Shown: piece by piece, positions 54,932 through 63,616 of the stretch
Position numbering within the stretch: position 1 is the first letter of the stretch
How the letters are laid out: each line of letters begins with the position of its first letter
NCBI RefSeq assembly: GCF_029909975.1
Contig: NZ_CP094516.1
Location: forward strand, 992,001-1,056,000
DNA length: 64,000 bases
Direction of reading: 5' to 3'
DNA from: Bradyrhizobium sp. ISRA430
Lineage (GTDB): Bacteria; Pseudomonadota; Alphaproteobacteria; Rhizobiales; Xanthobacteraceae
The notes under the pieces: generated by a model
Seen by the model: only the letters and a program-made list of their open reading frames with translations
What the model was told of the DNA's origin: nothing
Databases searched by the model: none
Translations under genes and position numbers: made by a program

Positions 54932-56368
54932 TCAGCGGCGGAACATGCCGCCCATCATGCCGCCGACGACGCCGCCCACGAATGCCGCGCCGGCATCGCT
55001 GGGGCCGCTGCTGCGCTGGGGCGCAGGCGCGCTGCTGGGCGCGGGGGCGCTGCTGGCGCGTCGGGCCGGCTTGGCGCTGTCAGCGCTCGCGGTCGGCGGG
55101 GCAGCCACGATCTCGGCGAGCAGGGCCTTGTGCTGCAGCTTGTTGAGATAGCCGGACGACGGATAACCGCGCGCGGCCTGCCAGCGCTTGATCACCGAAC
55201 GAGTCTCCTCGCTGAATGCACCGGTGACTTTGGTATCGAAGCCGAGACCGGTCAGGCGACGCTGCACATCGCGGCGCTGCCCCTTGTCGAGCCCGATCTG
55301 GTCCTCGGTGAGCTGGGTGGCTTCATCAGTGAAGGTCGCCGGATCGACACCCGCGTTGAGGTTGCGGGTCGTGGTCGACGGTCCGCTCTTGATCGCCGCC
55401 AGTCGCGCCAGCGCCAGCGCCTTGAACTGGCCGTTCGGATAGGCGGAGAGATAGGCGTTGAGCTCTTCCGGCTTGTTGCTCTCCTTGACCGAGCGCCAGT
55501 ACTCGAGCTCGAGATTGGCCGCATCGGCGTTGGGGCCGCTCACGGCTGCCGGCACGCTGCCAGCCGCAGTCGGCGCCGCGTTGGCAACCTGGGCCGTCGG
55601 GGCCTGATTGAGGTAGACCGCGCCGATCAGGTTGGTGTGGCCCCATGGAAGCTGGCCCTTGTGGGTCTCTTCGTTGACCTGGGCGCGCACCGAAGTCATC
55701 GCCTGCTGGATCTCGACGCCGGGCTTGGTGATGTTGTCGATCAGCGCCCGGGTGAACGGGCTGTTGTTACCCTCCTGGCCGTCGAGCGCGGTCTGGCCCG
55801 GGCCGGTGGCGAATGCGATCAGCGTGCCTTCACCCGACTTCATCTCGGCGAGGCCGCTCTGCACGTTGACGCTGCGGGTCGCCGAGTTCGACTTGATCTT
55901 GGCGGCAAAGGGATTGTCACGGCAGGCGTCGAGGAAGACCAGCTTGACCTTGGCATCACCCATGGTCTGGTCGAGCGTCAGGTCGATGTTGATGGCTGCG
56001 CCGAGCTTGACGTCCATTTCCGATTTGATGTCGGCGTCGACGGGCAGAAGGTAGTTGGTGCCGCCGACGGCGATGCCGTGACCGGCGTAGTAGAACACGG
56101 CGATGTCGGAGCCCTGCGCCTTGCGGCCGAAGTCCAGGAGCTTTTCCGTCATCTGGTCGCGGCTGAGATTGGCCCCTTCGATCACGTCGAAGCCGACATT
56201 GCGCAGCGTGGCCGCCATCGCCTTGGCGTCGATCGGCGGATTCGGCAATTGCGCAACGTTCTTGTAGGCGCCGTTGCCCACGACGAAAGCGACACGGCGG
56301 TCGGCCTTCGCGGCGCTGACCGACAACGCCATGCACATCAGCGAGACGAGGAGGGTGAGAAAGCGCAT
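54932..56368 (-). CDS. Caspase-like (peptidase C14) secreted protein with peptidoglycan-binding-like domain
   Basis: 478 residues, start MRFLTLLVSL (56366-56368), signal peptide ending VSAAKADRR. The caspase p20-like domain spans about residues 24-265, with the catalytic His in AVFYYAGHGI (H97) and Cys in VFLDACRDNPF (C149), and SGLAEMKSGEGTLIAFATGPGQTALDG in the substrate region. A Pro/Ala linker follows, then a Peptidoglycan_binding_1-like helical domain (GQRRDVQRRLTGLGFDTKVTGAFSEETRSVIKRW). The C terminus is Gly/Met-rich (GGMMGGMFRR). Such fusions are found in several Bradyrhizobium genomes. The substrate is unknown. Confidence 0.9.
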   Translation of the reverse strand: MRFLTLLVSLMCMALSVSAAKADRRVAFVVGNGAYKNVAQLPNPPIDAKAMAATLRNVGFDVIEGANLSRDQMTEKLLDFGRKAQGSDIAVFYYAGHGIAVGGTNYLLPVDADIKSEMDVKLGAAINIDLTLDQTMGDAKVKLVFLDACRDNPFAAKIKSNSATRSVNVQSGLAEMKSGEGTLIAFATGPGQTALDGQEGNNSPFTRALIDNITKPGVEIQQAMTSVRAQVNEETHKGQLPWGHTNLIGAVYLNQAPTAQVANAAPTAAGSVPAAVSGPNADAANLELEYWRSVKESNKPEELNAYLSAYPNGQFKALALARLAAIKSGPSTTTRNLNAGVDPATFTDEATQLTEDQIGLDKGQRRDVQRRLTGLGFDTKVTGAFSEETRSVIKRWQAARGYPSSGYLNKLQHKALLAEIVAAPPTASADSAKPARRASSAPAPSSAPAPQRSSGPSDAGAAFVGGVVGGMMGGMFRR

Positions 56369-56573
56369 CTGAAATCCCCAACAGAATCGAATTGCAGGCA
56401 GCAACAAATCGGCAGCGAAACTACACGAAGTGCCGGACTTCGTGCCACCAAAACGGCGGTTCGCCTGGTCCAAACCCGTTACTGTGTGGCCGAATGTGCA
56501 CGATGGAATGCCCTTGAGCGTGATCCAAATCACGCTCGACCACTTTGTTTGGTCGTCCGAGCGGGCTTGTGGT

Positions 56574-57449
56574 TCATTGCGCGCGGGCGGGAACGGGCAC
56601 AGTCGGCTTCAAATTCAGGAGGTTACCAAACAGGATCAGCGCAGCGCCAAGCACCGTCCAGGCGTCGAGCCGCTCAGAATATAGGAGCCAGCCGGCGGTC
56701 GCGGTCAGCGGCACGCGCAGGAAGTCCATCGGCACGACGATGGTCGCGTCCGTATATCGCATCGCGCTGGCGAGGCAGTAATGCGAAAACGTGCCGCAGA
56801 TGGCGATGACGATCATCCAGGCCCAGGCATAGGGTGTCGGCCAGGTCCAGACGAACAGGGTCGGAACGAAGCCTGCGACAGATTGTACCACCAGCATCCA
56901 GAACAGGATCGACAGGGCGGTTTCCGTGCGGGTCAGCGATTTGACCAGCGCCATCGATATCCCGAAACCCATGGCGGCGCCGAGTGCAATGAGCTGGCCC
57001 GGATTGATCTCGCCGGTTGCGGGCCGGACGATGACGACGACGCCGACAAGGCCGAGCACGATCGCGGCGGTCTTCCAGGGTGTGATGCGCTCCGACAAGA
57101 AGCTCGCCGCGAGGATCGCGGTCCAGATCGGCATGGTGAATTCGATCGCCACGACCTGACCGATCGGTATCAGCGTCAGCGCGAAGAACCAGCCGAGTTG
57201 GGCGACGTAGTGCACCAGATTGCGCCCGATGTGCTGCGGCAGTCGCGTTGTCCGCAGCACCTTGAAGCCGCCGGCGCGGTAAATGATCGGGGAGAGCAGC
57301 ACGAAGCCGAGCAGCGAGCGCACCTCCATGATCTGGAAGACGTTCAGCTCGCGCGTCGTCTCGCGCCCGGCAACCGCCATGATCAGCATCAGGGACAGCC
57401 AACCGGCCATCCACAGCGCAGCCATCATTTTGGACGGTGTCGTGCTCAT
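56574..57449 (-). CDS. EamA/DMT family transporter
   Basis: 291 residues with ten predicted helices arranged as two EamA halves. Recognisable are MEVRSLLGFVLLSPIIY, TIGQVVAIEFTMPIWTAILAASFLSERITPWKTAAI at the end of the first half, and YTDATIVVPMDFLRVPLTATAGWLLYSERLDAWTVLGAALILFGNLLNL in the second. Such carriers export metabolites or act on nucleotide sugars. It sits between the caspase-like gene and RidA gene, divergent from the latter. Confidence 0.9.
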   Translation of the reverse strand: MSTTPSKMMAALWMAGWLSLMLIMAVAGRETTRELNVFQIMEVRSLLGFVLLSPIIYRAGGFKVLRTTRLPQHIGRNLVHYVAQLGWFFALTLIPIGQVVAIEFTMPIWTAILAASFLSERITPWKTAAIVLGLVGVVVIVRPATGEINPGQLIALGAAMGFGISMALVKSLTRTETALSILFWMLVVQSVAGFVPTLFVWTWPTPYAWAWMIVIAICGTFSHYCLASAMRYTDATIVVPMDFLRVPLTATAGWLLYSERLDAWTVLGAALILFGNLLNLKPTVPVPARAQ

Positions 57450-57602
57450 CGGCGCAAGGTGTAGGAGGAGAGAATCCGAGGGAGATCTCCGGTATCGGTG
57501 ACATCAACGCAGTTTGCAACGGCCAAATCTGCGGATGCAGCGATGCATGGCGGCGTGCTAAGGCTGTACCGAACAACAAGAAAAATCGGGAGGTCTTCGC
57601 TC

Positions 57603-58001
57603 ATGCGTATCTTGCAGCCGGCCGGATGGTCGAAACCGCGCGGCTTTTCCCACGGCGTGGTGGTGGAAGGACCGGGCCGATGGGTGGTGCTGGCCGGGCA
57701 GACCGGCGGCGATGAGACCGGGAATTACGCGCCGGACCTTGCGGCCCAGGTCGCGACCGCACTCAAGCGGATCGTCAAGCTTCTGGCGGAAGCCGGCGCC
57801 GGCCCAGAGCACATCGTCCGCCTGACCTGGTATCTGACCAGCCGCAGCGACTATGAGGCCGCCGGCCCTGGTATCGGCGCGGCCTGGAAGGAGACGCTCG
57901 GGCGCAATTTCCCGCCTTCGACCCTGCTTTACATCGGAGGGCTGGTGGATGAGCGGGCCAAGGTCGAAATCGAGGTAACGGCGTTCATTCCGACCGCCTG
58001 A
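57603..58001 (+). CDS. RidA/YjgF-like protein
   Basis: 132 residues, start MRILQPAGWSKP (57603) with GGGAGG at 57588-57593. RidA fold: YSGQTGG-like VVLAGQTGGDETG, QVATALKRIVKLLAEAGAGPEHIVRLTWYLTS and a C-terminal VDERAKVEIEVTAFIP. The catalytic Arg of RidA deaminases (R-A-A-...V-x-V) is not preserved as R-x-A in the usual place, so it may be of a YoaB/YjgH subgroup. It ends in a perfect terminator (58006-58035). Confidence 0.85.
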   Translation: MRILQPAGWSKPRGFSHGVVVEGPGRWVVLAGQTGGDETGNYAPDLAAQVATALKRIVKLLAEAGAGPEHIVRLTWYLTSRSDYEAAGPGIGAAWKETLGRNFPPSTLLYIGGLVDERAKVEIEVTAFIPTA

Positions 58002-58005
58002 ACGC

Positions 58006-58035
58006 AAACGATCCGGCGCGGCCGCCGGATCGTTT
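58006..58035. terminator. Bidirectional intrinsic terminator between RidA and a minus-strand gene
   Basis: Perfect 12-bp stem AAACGATCCGGC / GCCGGATCGTTT, 6-nt loop. The A-run and T-run at its ends suit both directions. Confidence 0.85.
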
Positions 58036-58054
58036 GTCGCGTCGTGATAGCGGC

Positions 58055-58606
58055 TTAGCGCGACATCGTGATGTTGGCGCCGCGGAACTGGCTGTCCGCG
58101 CGCATCGTGACGATCTGCTTGTTGCCGCTGGTTCTCAGCGCGATGTTGGCGTTGAAGCCGGCGCCGGCGGTCGAGGCAACCACCTCGAAGTTGCCGCCGC
58201 CGCCGCGGCCCTGCAGGGAGCCGCTGATATTGCGGCTGGCCTCGCTCCAAGCGCCTGTGATGGCGCTGCCTTCGGCACGCACACTGGCGGCGAGGTTGAA
58301 CTTGTAGGCATCGCTGGCGCAGGTCAGCGACATCTCCATGGTCGGGCCGACGGGCGCATATTTGGCCCGGCAGCGGATGCGCTCGGTAGATCCGTCATCG
58401 AGGATGACGGTGCCGGTGCCGCTCCACGTGCCCGCCATCGGCGCGAACGGACCGGCTTGGGCGTGGCTCTCGGAATTGGCGATTGATCCCACAAACAAAA
58501 CGGCGGCCGCCATCAGCAGCCGCCGGTATCGGGCACGAGCCTCAGTTGGTTTATTGGCGCGATGCTTCCCAGCGCCCGCTGCACGGTATGCCTGCTGATG
58601 CTCCAT
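58055..58606 (-). CDS. Secreted protein, conserved hypothetical
   Basis: 183 residues from MEHQQAYRAA, but the exact start is uncertain; MAAAVLFVGS at 58513 is an alternative that keeps only the hydrophobic core of the signal peptide. The peptide ends ESHAQAGPF. The mature part AGTWSGTGTVILDDGSTERIRCRAKYAPVG ... MSLTCASDAYKFNL reads like a small beta-sandwich with two Cys. The GGRGGGGNF stretch is unusual. It lies directly after (overlaps) the small secreted gene 58551-58901 and they are probably co-transcribed. Function is unknown. Confidence 0.7.
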   Translation of the reverse strand: MEHQQAYRAAGAGKHRANKPTEARARYRRLLMAAAVLFVGSIANSESHAQAGPFAPMAGTWSGTGTVILDDGSTERIRCRAKYAPVGPTMEMSLTCASDAYKFNLAASVRAEGSAITGAWSEASRNISGSLQGRGGGGNFEVVASTAGAGFNANIALRTSGNKQIVTMRADSQFRGANITMSR

Positions 58607-58901
58607 TCCACTTCCCCGATCCGGCGTTGCCGTTGAGTTGACCGTTGGCATATGCACCATTGATCGAAACCCGCACAAGACCCTCACGGCCGATGGTGCC
58701 GGAAACGTTAGCGCCGGGCGCGGTGATCCTGCCATCGGCAACGGTCAGCATGGAGCTCGCGGTGGGCTCGCAGGAGCCGGTCTTCGTCACAATCGTGACC
58801 TGCCAGTTGCCGTCATAGGGGTTCTGGGCGAAGGCGGGAGCGGTGAGGGTACCGGTGAAAACTGAAGCGGCACAGATCACCGCAATGCGAGCAAAACGCA
58901 T
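58551..58901 (-). CDS. Small secreted protein, conserved hypothetical
   Basis: 116 residues. Signal peptide 1-25 (ending APAFAQN). The body NPYDGNWQVTIVTKTGSCEPTASSMLTVADGRI followed by AGSGKWNGASAGIPCSGRWEASRQ resembles the next gene's GTWSGTG...-type beta sandwich and carries two Cys. Comparable short proteins are common in Bradyrhizobium. No function is assigned. The two secreted genes may be related by duplication. Confidence 0.75.
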   Translation of the reverse strand: MRFARIAVICAASVFTGTLTAPAFAQNPYDGNWQVTIVTKTGSCEPTASSMLTVADGRITAPGANVSGTIGREGLVRVSINGAYANGQLNGNAGSGKWNGASAGIPCSGRWEASRQ

Positions 58902-59074
58902 GAATTCCGTCCTTGAATATGTCTAAGATGTTGACGCTTTATTCGGGCGAAATGTGACAGAAGTTTGTTGCAATGCCAAAGTGAAAATTGTTCCTGTGGA
59001 AACAATAGTTTATTTGCAATTCCGGCTTCGATTTTTGAAGTGGAATCAACGCGGCTGGCCGTTAAGGGTAAACG

Positions 59075-59662
59075 TCAGGCGAGACTCGGCGCCGAGGTCG
59101 CGAACTGCTCGTCCTGAGGCTTGGCCGGCAGCGCCTTGTGCACCGTGGCGTAGTCGATCACGTCGGCCAGCAGCTTGAGGCCGAGGGGGGCCAGCGCGCG
59201 CTCCCACAACTCGCGCGCGGTCTCGCCCTTCTTGACGAAGCACCAGTCCTGGGCGGCGATCGCGCCGGCATCCATGCGCTCGGCGAGGTGGTAGATGGTG
59301 CCGCCGGCGATCGGGTCGCCTTCCTTGATGGTCCATTCGACCGCGGCCTTGCCGCGATGGCGGGGCAGCAGCGACGGGTGGTAGCCGATCCCGCCGAGCT
59401 TGGCCGCAGCGAGCGCGTCCCGGCCGACCCGGGCGTGGCTGTGCGCCGTGATGATCAGGTCGGTGTCGGGCGCAATCTCGGAGGCCACCACCAGCTTTGG
59501 ATTGGCCTGAACCACCACATCGATGCCGGCGGCTTTGGCCGCCGCGGCCAGGCGATCCTCGCCGTCGGCCACCACGACCCGCACCACAGGCACGCCGTGC
59601 TCCCGGAGCATGTTCAGGGTGGTCACGCCGAAATGGCGGGAGCCGACGAGGGTAATGCGCAT
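59075..59662 (-). CDS. Formyltransferase-family protein related to the hydrolase domain of 10-formyl-THF dehydrogenase
   Basis: 195 residues, one formyltransferase domain. The start is MRITLVGSRHFGVTTLNMLREHG; the core motif GGIGYHPSLLPRHRG carries H95 and the second catalytic residue is D131 in MDAGAI, 36 residues later. The usual Asn of methionyl-tRNA formyltransferase is replaced by Gly at position 93. HPSLLPRHRG is the exact form found in FDH (ALDH1L1) hydrolase domains. Length is far below Fmt (about 310) because the C-terminal OB domain is missing. The ligand is likely a folate; the true reaction is unknown. Confidence 0.82.
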   Translation of the reverse strand: MRITLVGSRHFGVTTLNMLREHGVPVVRVVVADGEDRLAAAAKAAGIDVVVQANPKLVVASEIAPDTDLIITAHSHARVGRDALAAAKLGGIGYHPSLLPRHRGKAAVEWTIKEGDPIAGGTIYHLAERMDAGAIAAQDWCFVKKGETARELWERALAPLGLKLLADVIDYATVHKALPAKPQDEQFATSAPSLA

Positions 59663-59824
59663 GGGCTTCTGTTCCGTCTCGCAACTGCGTCATCCCCCGA
59701 TAACACGTTGGGACACCACCCGCGGGGCATTTGCGCCGGTTATCAACAATGCGCACAAATAGGGTCGTATCGAACCGGCGGCCGCCTCATTGCGTCCAAC
59801 ACCCGTCCAAGTTGGGGGAATGCC

Positions 59825-60004
59825 GTGTCGAGATGGCCGAAACTGATGCTGATGAGCGGGATCACATCGGCGCTGCTGATCTATGAGATCACGAGCGCGA
59901 CGGAGGCGCCGAGCCAGGCGCTCGCCATCCTGCAATACGCGCTGCTGGCATGTGGGCTGATCGGGCTGCTCGGCTCGATCGTGATGTATGTGCAGGAGCG
60001 ATGA
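59825..60004 (+). CDS. Small two-helix membrane protein
   Basis: 59 residues from a GTG at 59825. It starts VSRWPKLMLMSGITSALLIYE; the first hydrophobic stretch is residues 7-20 and the second is 34-55 (LAILQYALLACGLIGLLGSIVMY). The repeated L/I/A pattern and the basic end VQER suit two membrane helices. A Thr/Ala/Glu-rich loop joins them. The upstream sequence GTTGGGGGAATGCC serves as ribosome site. Function unknown. Confidence 0.65.
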   Translation: MSRWPKLMLMSGITSALLIYEITSATEAPSQALAILQYALLACGLIGLLGSIVMYVQER

Positions 60005-60349
60005 ACGTCACATTGCGCCTTGCGCGATCGTTGCCGCGTCGCCGGCAGACTACGGAAGGCCCGTTCCTGTGTTCGATTCCGGACAGAACGAGCCGCCGCC
60101 TGCCGCTACACTCGGCGGACCGGGGCTGGCGACATTTCATCCCGCATCCATTTTCGAACCCGGTAAAGCCGCTGGCATGATCGCCAGCGGCTTTTTCATG
60201 CCGCGCGGTGAAATCATCGAACGGTAACACGATCTCAACCAGCTTCGCGTATCGACGAATCTGTCGCGGATTTGTATTGCGTACCGCGACACTGAAAATG
60301 TCCCGCCGGCGCCAATGCCGTGCGGGATTTTCTGCCGGGACCGATTTGG
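60005..60349. other. Intergenic region with terminator
   Basis: 345 nt. It contains an intrinsic terminator (60165-60196). A 59-codon plus-strand frame at 60001-60180 has no family features and is not called. The end of the region holds the promoter of the 71-residue gene. I see no repeat family. Confidence 0.5.
60165..60196 (+). terminator. Intrinsic terminator downstream of the small membrane protein
   Basis: Perfect 12-bp stem AAAGCCGCTGGC / GCCAGCGGCTTT with a 6-nt loop and TTC, 160 nt after the small membrane gene. Confidence 0.85.
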
Positions 60350-60565
60350 ATGCCGAGCGCGATTGAGCAGATCGTCGACACCTATGTCCGCCTGAAGAAC
60401 CGCCGCGGCCTGGATGAGCTGATGATGCACAGGCAACGGCTCGCGGTCGATCTCAAGAGCAGGTCCGGCTACGATTTCAGCCTGCCGATCGGCCAGATCG
60501 ATGCGGAGATCGCAATCATCGAGGCCGGCATCGGGCGGCTGAAGGCGGCTAGCGCCGCAGCCTGA
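60350..60565 (+). CDS. Small helical protein, conserved hypothetical
   Basis: 71 residues from MPSAIEQIVDTYVRL at 60350. It is all-helical (VDTYVRLKNRRGLDELMMHRQRLAVDL, then QIDAEIAIIEAGIGRLKAA). The start was chosen because an upstream frame (to 60320) lacks a ribosome site. It is convergent with the 100-residue protein encoded on the other strand at 60572, with a 6-nt gap. Function unknown. Confidence 0.7.
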   Translation: MPSAIEQIVDTYVRLKNRRGLDELMMHRQRLAVDLKSRSGYDFSLPIGQIDAEIAIIEAGIGRLKAASAAA

Positions 60566-60571
60566 GACGCA

Positions 60572-60874
60572 TCAGTCCCGCTTGCCGCCGTCGATGACGG
60601 TGAACAGCGGCCGCGCCGGCGTCGGCTCGACCAGCAATTCCTCCACCAGCGCCGTAGCCGCATCGACATATTTGCGCGTCGGCCGGTCAAGCGGGCGCGT
60701 GGCCTCGTCGTTGAGCGCGACCTTGGCGGCCTCGACGAGCTTGCGCATCCGGATCGCATGGTCGTCGCCGGCTGTCAGCGTCGCGCGCGCCAGCGAGCGC
60801 AGCACGAACAGCTCGCCTTCGAGGCGGAGCAGGCGATCGTTCAGTTTGGTCAGGACGGCGTTGAGGTCCGGCAT
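60572..60874 (-). CDS. Helical protein, conserved hypothetical
   Basis: 100 residues from MPDLNAVLTKLN (60872-60874; a GTG just before is possible). The first 50 residues are a coiled-coil-like LNDRLLRLEGELFVLRSLARATL, the second part holds KYVDAATALVEELLVEPTPARP and the tail VIDGGKRD. The gene is convergent with its neighbour. Function unknown. Confidence 0.7.
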   Translation of the reverse strand: MPDLNAVLTKLNDRLLRLEGELFVLRSLARATLTAGDDHAIRMRKLVEAAKVALNDEATRPLDRPTRKYVDAATALVEELLVEPTPARPLFTVIDGGKRD

Positions 60875-61083
60875 CACAGAGCATTGGGGTCGCGGAGGAT
60901 CCGTCCTGATCTAGCGGCGATGGGTGAACGGACTCCAAATGCCATCAGCGCAATTCGGCAGATCTTCGTGAAGCGGTGGCATCTGCGATGCCGCCGATGT
61001 GACCGGTCGTGACCTCGCGGCGCGTGGGCGGAGCAGGGTTCCCGCACCACATCACGGACGGGTGGATTTCTGGAGCACATTCA

Positions 61084-61308
61084 ATGCGGTCCGTCCTGGC
61101 CTTGGCTCTCTTGATCTCGGCATGCAGCGCGGCCGCTGCAGCGCCGGCGCATCGCGCCCACCCGCGGCCACATGCCGTGCCACATGAGGTGGTTCGGCCC
61201 GCCGAGAATTCAGCCGTTCCGCCCGGCTGGTACAAGTTTCCCGGCTATCCGCCGATCCCGCCGTCGGAGAACAGGAATCTCGATCCCTCCAACTACGGCG
61301 GCGGCTGA
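61084..61308 (+). CDS. Small secreted proline/histidine-rich protein
   Basis: 74 residues. Signal peptide MRSVLALALLISACSAAAAAPA; the region is also close to a lipobox (LISAC, a less typical form). The mature part has several His-Pro and Pro-Pro pairs (HRAHPRPHAVPHEV, PPGWYKFPGYPPIPPSE). Its end is 8 nt from the acetoacetyl-CoA synthetase stop (convergent). Function unknown. Confidence 0.7.
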   Translation: MRSVLALALLISACSAAAAAPAHRAHPRPHAVPHEVVRPAENSAVPPGWYKFPGYPPIPPSENRNLDPSNYGGG

Positions 61309-61316
61309 TTGCCGCT

Positions 61317-63359
61317 TCAAGCTGCGGTTCGAGCGAGGTAATCGCGCGCGAACGCGAGGTACCAGTCGAGGCAGGCGGGATTGGCCATCGCCTCCTTGTT
61401 GATGACCTTCTCGACGGGATGGCCGAGCAGCAGCTTCTTGATCGGCAGCTCCTGCTTCTTGCCCGAGAGGGTGCGCGGAATCTCGGCGACCGCGAAGATC
61501 TCGTTCGGCAAGAATCTGCGCGACAGGCCGGCCTCGATCGCCTTGTTGATCTTCGCCTGGATCGCGCCGTCGAGCGCGATGCCCTCGCGCAGCACCACGA
61601 ACAGCGGCATGTAGCTGTCGCGGCCGAGATATTCGAGGTCAACCACGAGGGAATCGAGCACCTCCGGCAGCGCCTCGATTGCGGAATAGAGTTCGCTCGT
61701 GCCCATGCGCAGGCCGTGGCGGTTGATGGTCGCATCGCTGCGGCCGTAGATCACGCAGGAGCCGTCGGGATTGATCTTGAGCCAGTCGCCGTGCCGCCAC
61801 ACCGGTCCCCGGCCACTACCGTCGAAATTGTCCGGATAGGTCTCGAAATAGCTCGAGCGGTAGCGCACGTCGCCCTTGTCGTTCCAGAAATAGAGCGGCA
61901 TCGACGGCATCGGCTCGGTACAGACGAGCTCGCCGACCTCGTCGACCACGGCGCGGCCCTGTTCGCTGAAAGCTTCCACGGCGGCGCCGAGCAGGCGGCA
62001 CTGCATCGCGCCCGGCGTCTGCGGCAGCTCGCGGTTGCCGCCGATGAAGGCGCCGGCGAAATCGGTGCCGCCGGAGATGTTCGCCCACCAGATGTCGGCT
62101 TGCGCCTTGCTGCCGTTGCGCTTCGACAGCGCCGCGAAGCGCGCGTTGAACCAGGCTTGCGTGTCGGCGCTGAGCGGCGAGCCGGTCGAGCCGAGGCAGC
62201 GCAGATGTGAGAGGTCGCCCGCAGCGGCGAGGTCGATCTCGGCCTTGGCGCAGCTTGCGAAGAATGCCGCGCCCGCGCCGAAGAAGGTCGACTTCGAGTC
62301 GGCGACGAAGCGCCACAACGTGGTCCAGTCCGGCTTGTCTTTGGGGCCGGCGGGACTGCCGTCGAAGATGCAGCAGGTGGTGCCGCTGAGCAGCCCGCCG
62401 ACCTGACTGTTCCACATGATCCAGCCGGTCGAGCTGTACCAGTGATAGCGCTCGCCGAACGAGTTCTCGTGGTAGGAGCAGCCGATGTCGTTGTGCAGGC
62501 CGAGCAGCGCCAGCACCACGATGACGATGCCGCCATGGCCGTGCACGATCGGCTTTGGTAGGCCGGTGGTGCCACTGGAGTAGACGATCCAGAGCGGATG
62601 GTCGAACGGCAGCCAGACCGGTTCGAACGCGTCGATCGCCGCACCGGTCCTGGCGAGAATGGCCGAGAGGGGAGCGTCGGGGGCCGCTGCTTCCGCGCCG
62701 TGCAGGATGACATGTTCGACCGTCGGCAGCGATCGGCGGAGCTCGCCAATGACATCGCTACGGTCGTGCCGCCGGCCTGCATAGGTGACGGCGTCGCAGG
62801 CGATCAGCACCTTCGGCTCGATCTGCTTGAAGCGGTCGATGACGACAGGGGCGGCCATGTCGGGCGCGCAGACGCTCCAGACCGCGCCGATGCTGGCGGT
62901 GGCCAAAAACGCGATGATGGTCTCGGGGATGTTGGGCAGATAGGCCGCGACGCGGTCGCCAGGCTTGACGCCCATGTCGCGCAGATGCAGCGCGAGCGCG
63001 GCGGCCTTGCGCCTCAGCTCCGGCCAGCTCGTCTCGGTGAGGCGTCCGTCCTCGCCGCTGCTGACGATCGCGGGTAAGCCGGCGGCGTCCGCCGCCACGA
63101 CGTGCCGGAACACCTGGCGCGCGTAGTTGACCTGCGCGCCGGGAAACCAGACCGCGCCGGGCATCTTGCGCTCGGTGATCACGGCCGAAAACGGAGTCGG
63201 CGACTGCAGATCGTAATAGTCCCAGATGCTGCGCCAGAAGCCTTCGAGATCGCGCACGGACCATTGCCGCATCTCCTCATAGCCGGCGAAGGAGAGGCCG
63301 CGCTGTTCAGTGAGCCAGCGGCGGTAGAGGGCGATCTGGGGGACGAAAGCTGCGGTCAT
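61317..63359 (-). CDS. Acetoacetate-CoA ligase (acetoacetyl-CoA synthetase)
   Basis: 680 residues, start MTAAFVPQIALYRRW (63357-63359). ANL superfamily with IVYSSGTTGLPKPIVH, YHWYSSTGWIMWNS, RSSYFETYPDNFDGSG and the catalytic lysine region RTLSGKKQELPIKKLL. The N-terminal cap with SFAGYEEMRQWSVRDLEGFWRSIWDYYDL is specific to acetoacetyl-CoA synthetases. It activates acetoacetate to acetoacetyl-CoA, linked in rhizobia to polyhydroxybutyrate turnover. It is a single gene with its promoter region replaced or invaded by a repeat at 63.5 kb. Confidence 0.94.
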   Translation of the reverse strand: MTAAFVPQIALYRRWLTEQRGLSFAGYEEMRQWSVRDLEGFWRSIWDYYDLQSPTPFSAVITERKMPGAVWFPGAQVNYARQVFRHVVAADAAGLPAIVSSGEDGRLTETSWPELRRKAAALALHLRDMGVKPGDRVAAYLPNIPETIIAFLATASIGAVWSVCAPDMAAPVVIDRFKQIEPKVLIACDAVTYAGRRHDRSDVIGELRRSLPTVEHVILHGAEAAAPDAPLSAILARTGAAIDAFEPVWLPFDHPLWIVYSSGTTGLPKPIVHGHGGIVIVVLALLGLHNDIGCSYHENSFGERYHWYSSTGWIMWNSQVGGLLSGTTCCIFDGSPAGPKDKPDWTTLWRFVADSKSTFFGAGAAFFASCAKAEIDLAAAGDLSHLRCLGSTGSPLSADTQAWFNARFAALSKRNGSKAQADIWWANISGGTDFAGAFIGGNRELPQTPGAMQCRLLGAAVEAFSEQGRAVVDEVGELVCTEPMPSMPLYFWNDKGDVRYRSSYFETYPDNFDGSGRGPVWRHGDWLKINPDGSCVIYGRSDATINRHGLRMGTSELYSAIEALPEVLDSLVVDLEYLGRDSYMPLFVVLREGIALDGAIQAKINKAIEAGLSRRFLPNEIFAVAEIPRTLSGKKQELPIKKLLLGHPVEKVINKEAMANPACLDWYLAFARDYLARTAA

Positions 63360-63514
63360 TGTGTCCAAAACTCGATTGCGGGCAGGGGAGTGTAACTGGT
63401 GTCGCAGCGTTGCAGAAGCCGCAGTTCTCACAGACGACGCTGACCGGCGGCATGGGTCCCTGGCGTTCCGCCAGGACGACGTTGGGGAGGGTCGTACAGC
63501 ACTGCGTCAACAGA

Positions 63515-63605
63515 TGCGTCATTGCGAGCGCAGTGAAGCAATCCAGGAACCTTTCCGCGGAGACAGCCTGGATTGCTTCGCTGCGCTCGCAATGACGGAG
63601 TGTGG
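63515..63605. repeat. Interspersed palindromic repeat (TCATTGCGAGCG...CGCTCGCAATGACGG)
   Basis: TCATTGCGAGCGCAGTGAAG-CAATCCAGG faces CCTGGATTGCTTCG-CTGCGCTCGCAATGACGG. It is the same family as 23736-23860. Directly to its right lies the first recognisable sequence of a truncated metallophosphoesterase. Confidence 0.8.
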
Positions 63606-63616
63606 GCCGGTGGTGT

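Noticed and set aside
54755-56809. 684-codon plus-strand open frame over the caspase-like gene
   Set aside because: It runs through a repeat and a terminator and has no conserved motif; the minus strand holds the catalytic His and Cys motifs.
60065-60095. GTTCGATTCC, resembling a tRNA T-loop
   Set aside because: The flanking bases do not form the T-stem, and no anticodon or acceptor stem is present.
60001-60180. 59-codon frame overlapping the small membrane gene stop
   Set aside because: No ribosome site, Arg/Pro-rich composition typical of chance frames, and it runs into a terminator.
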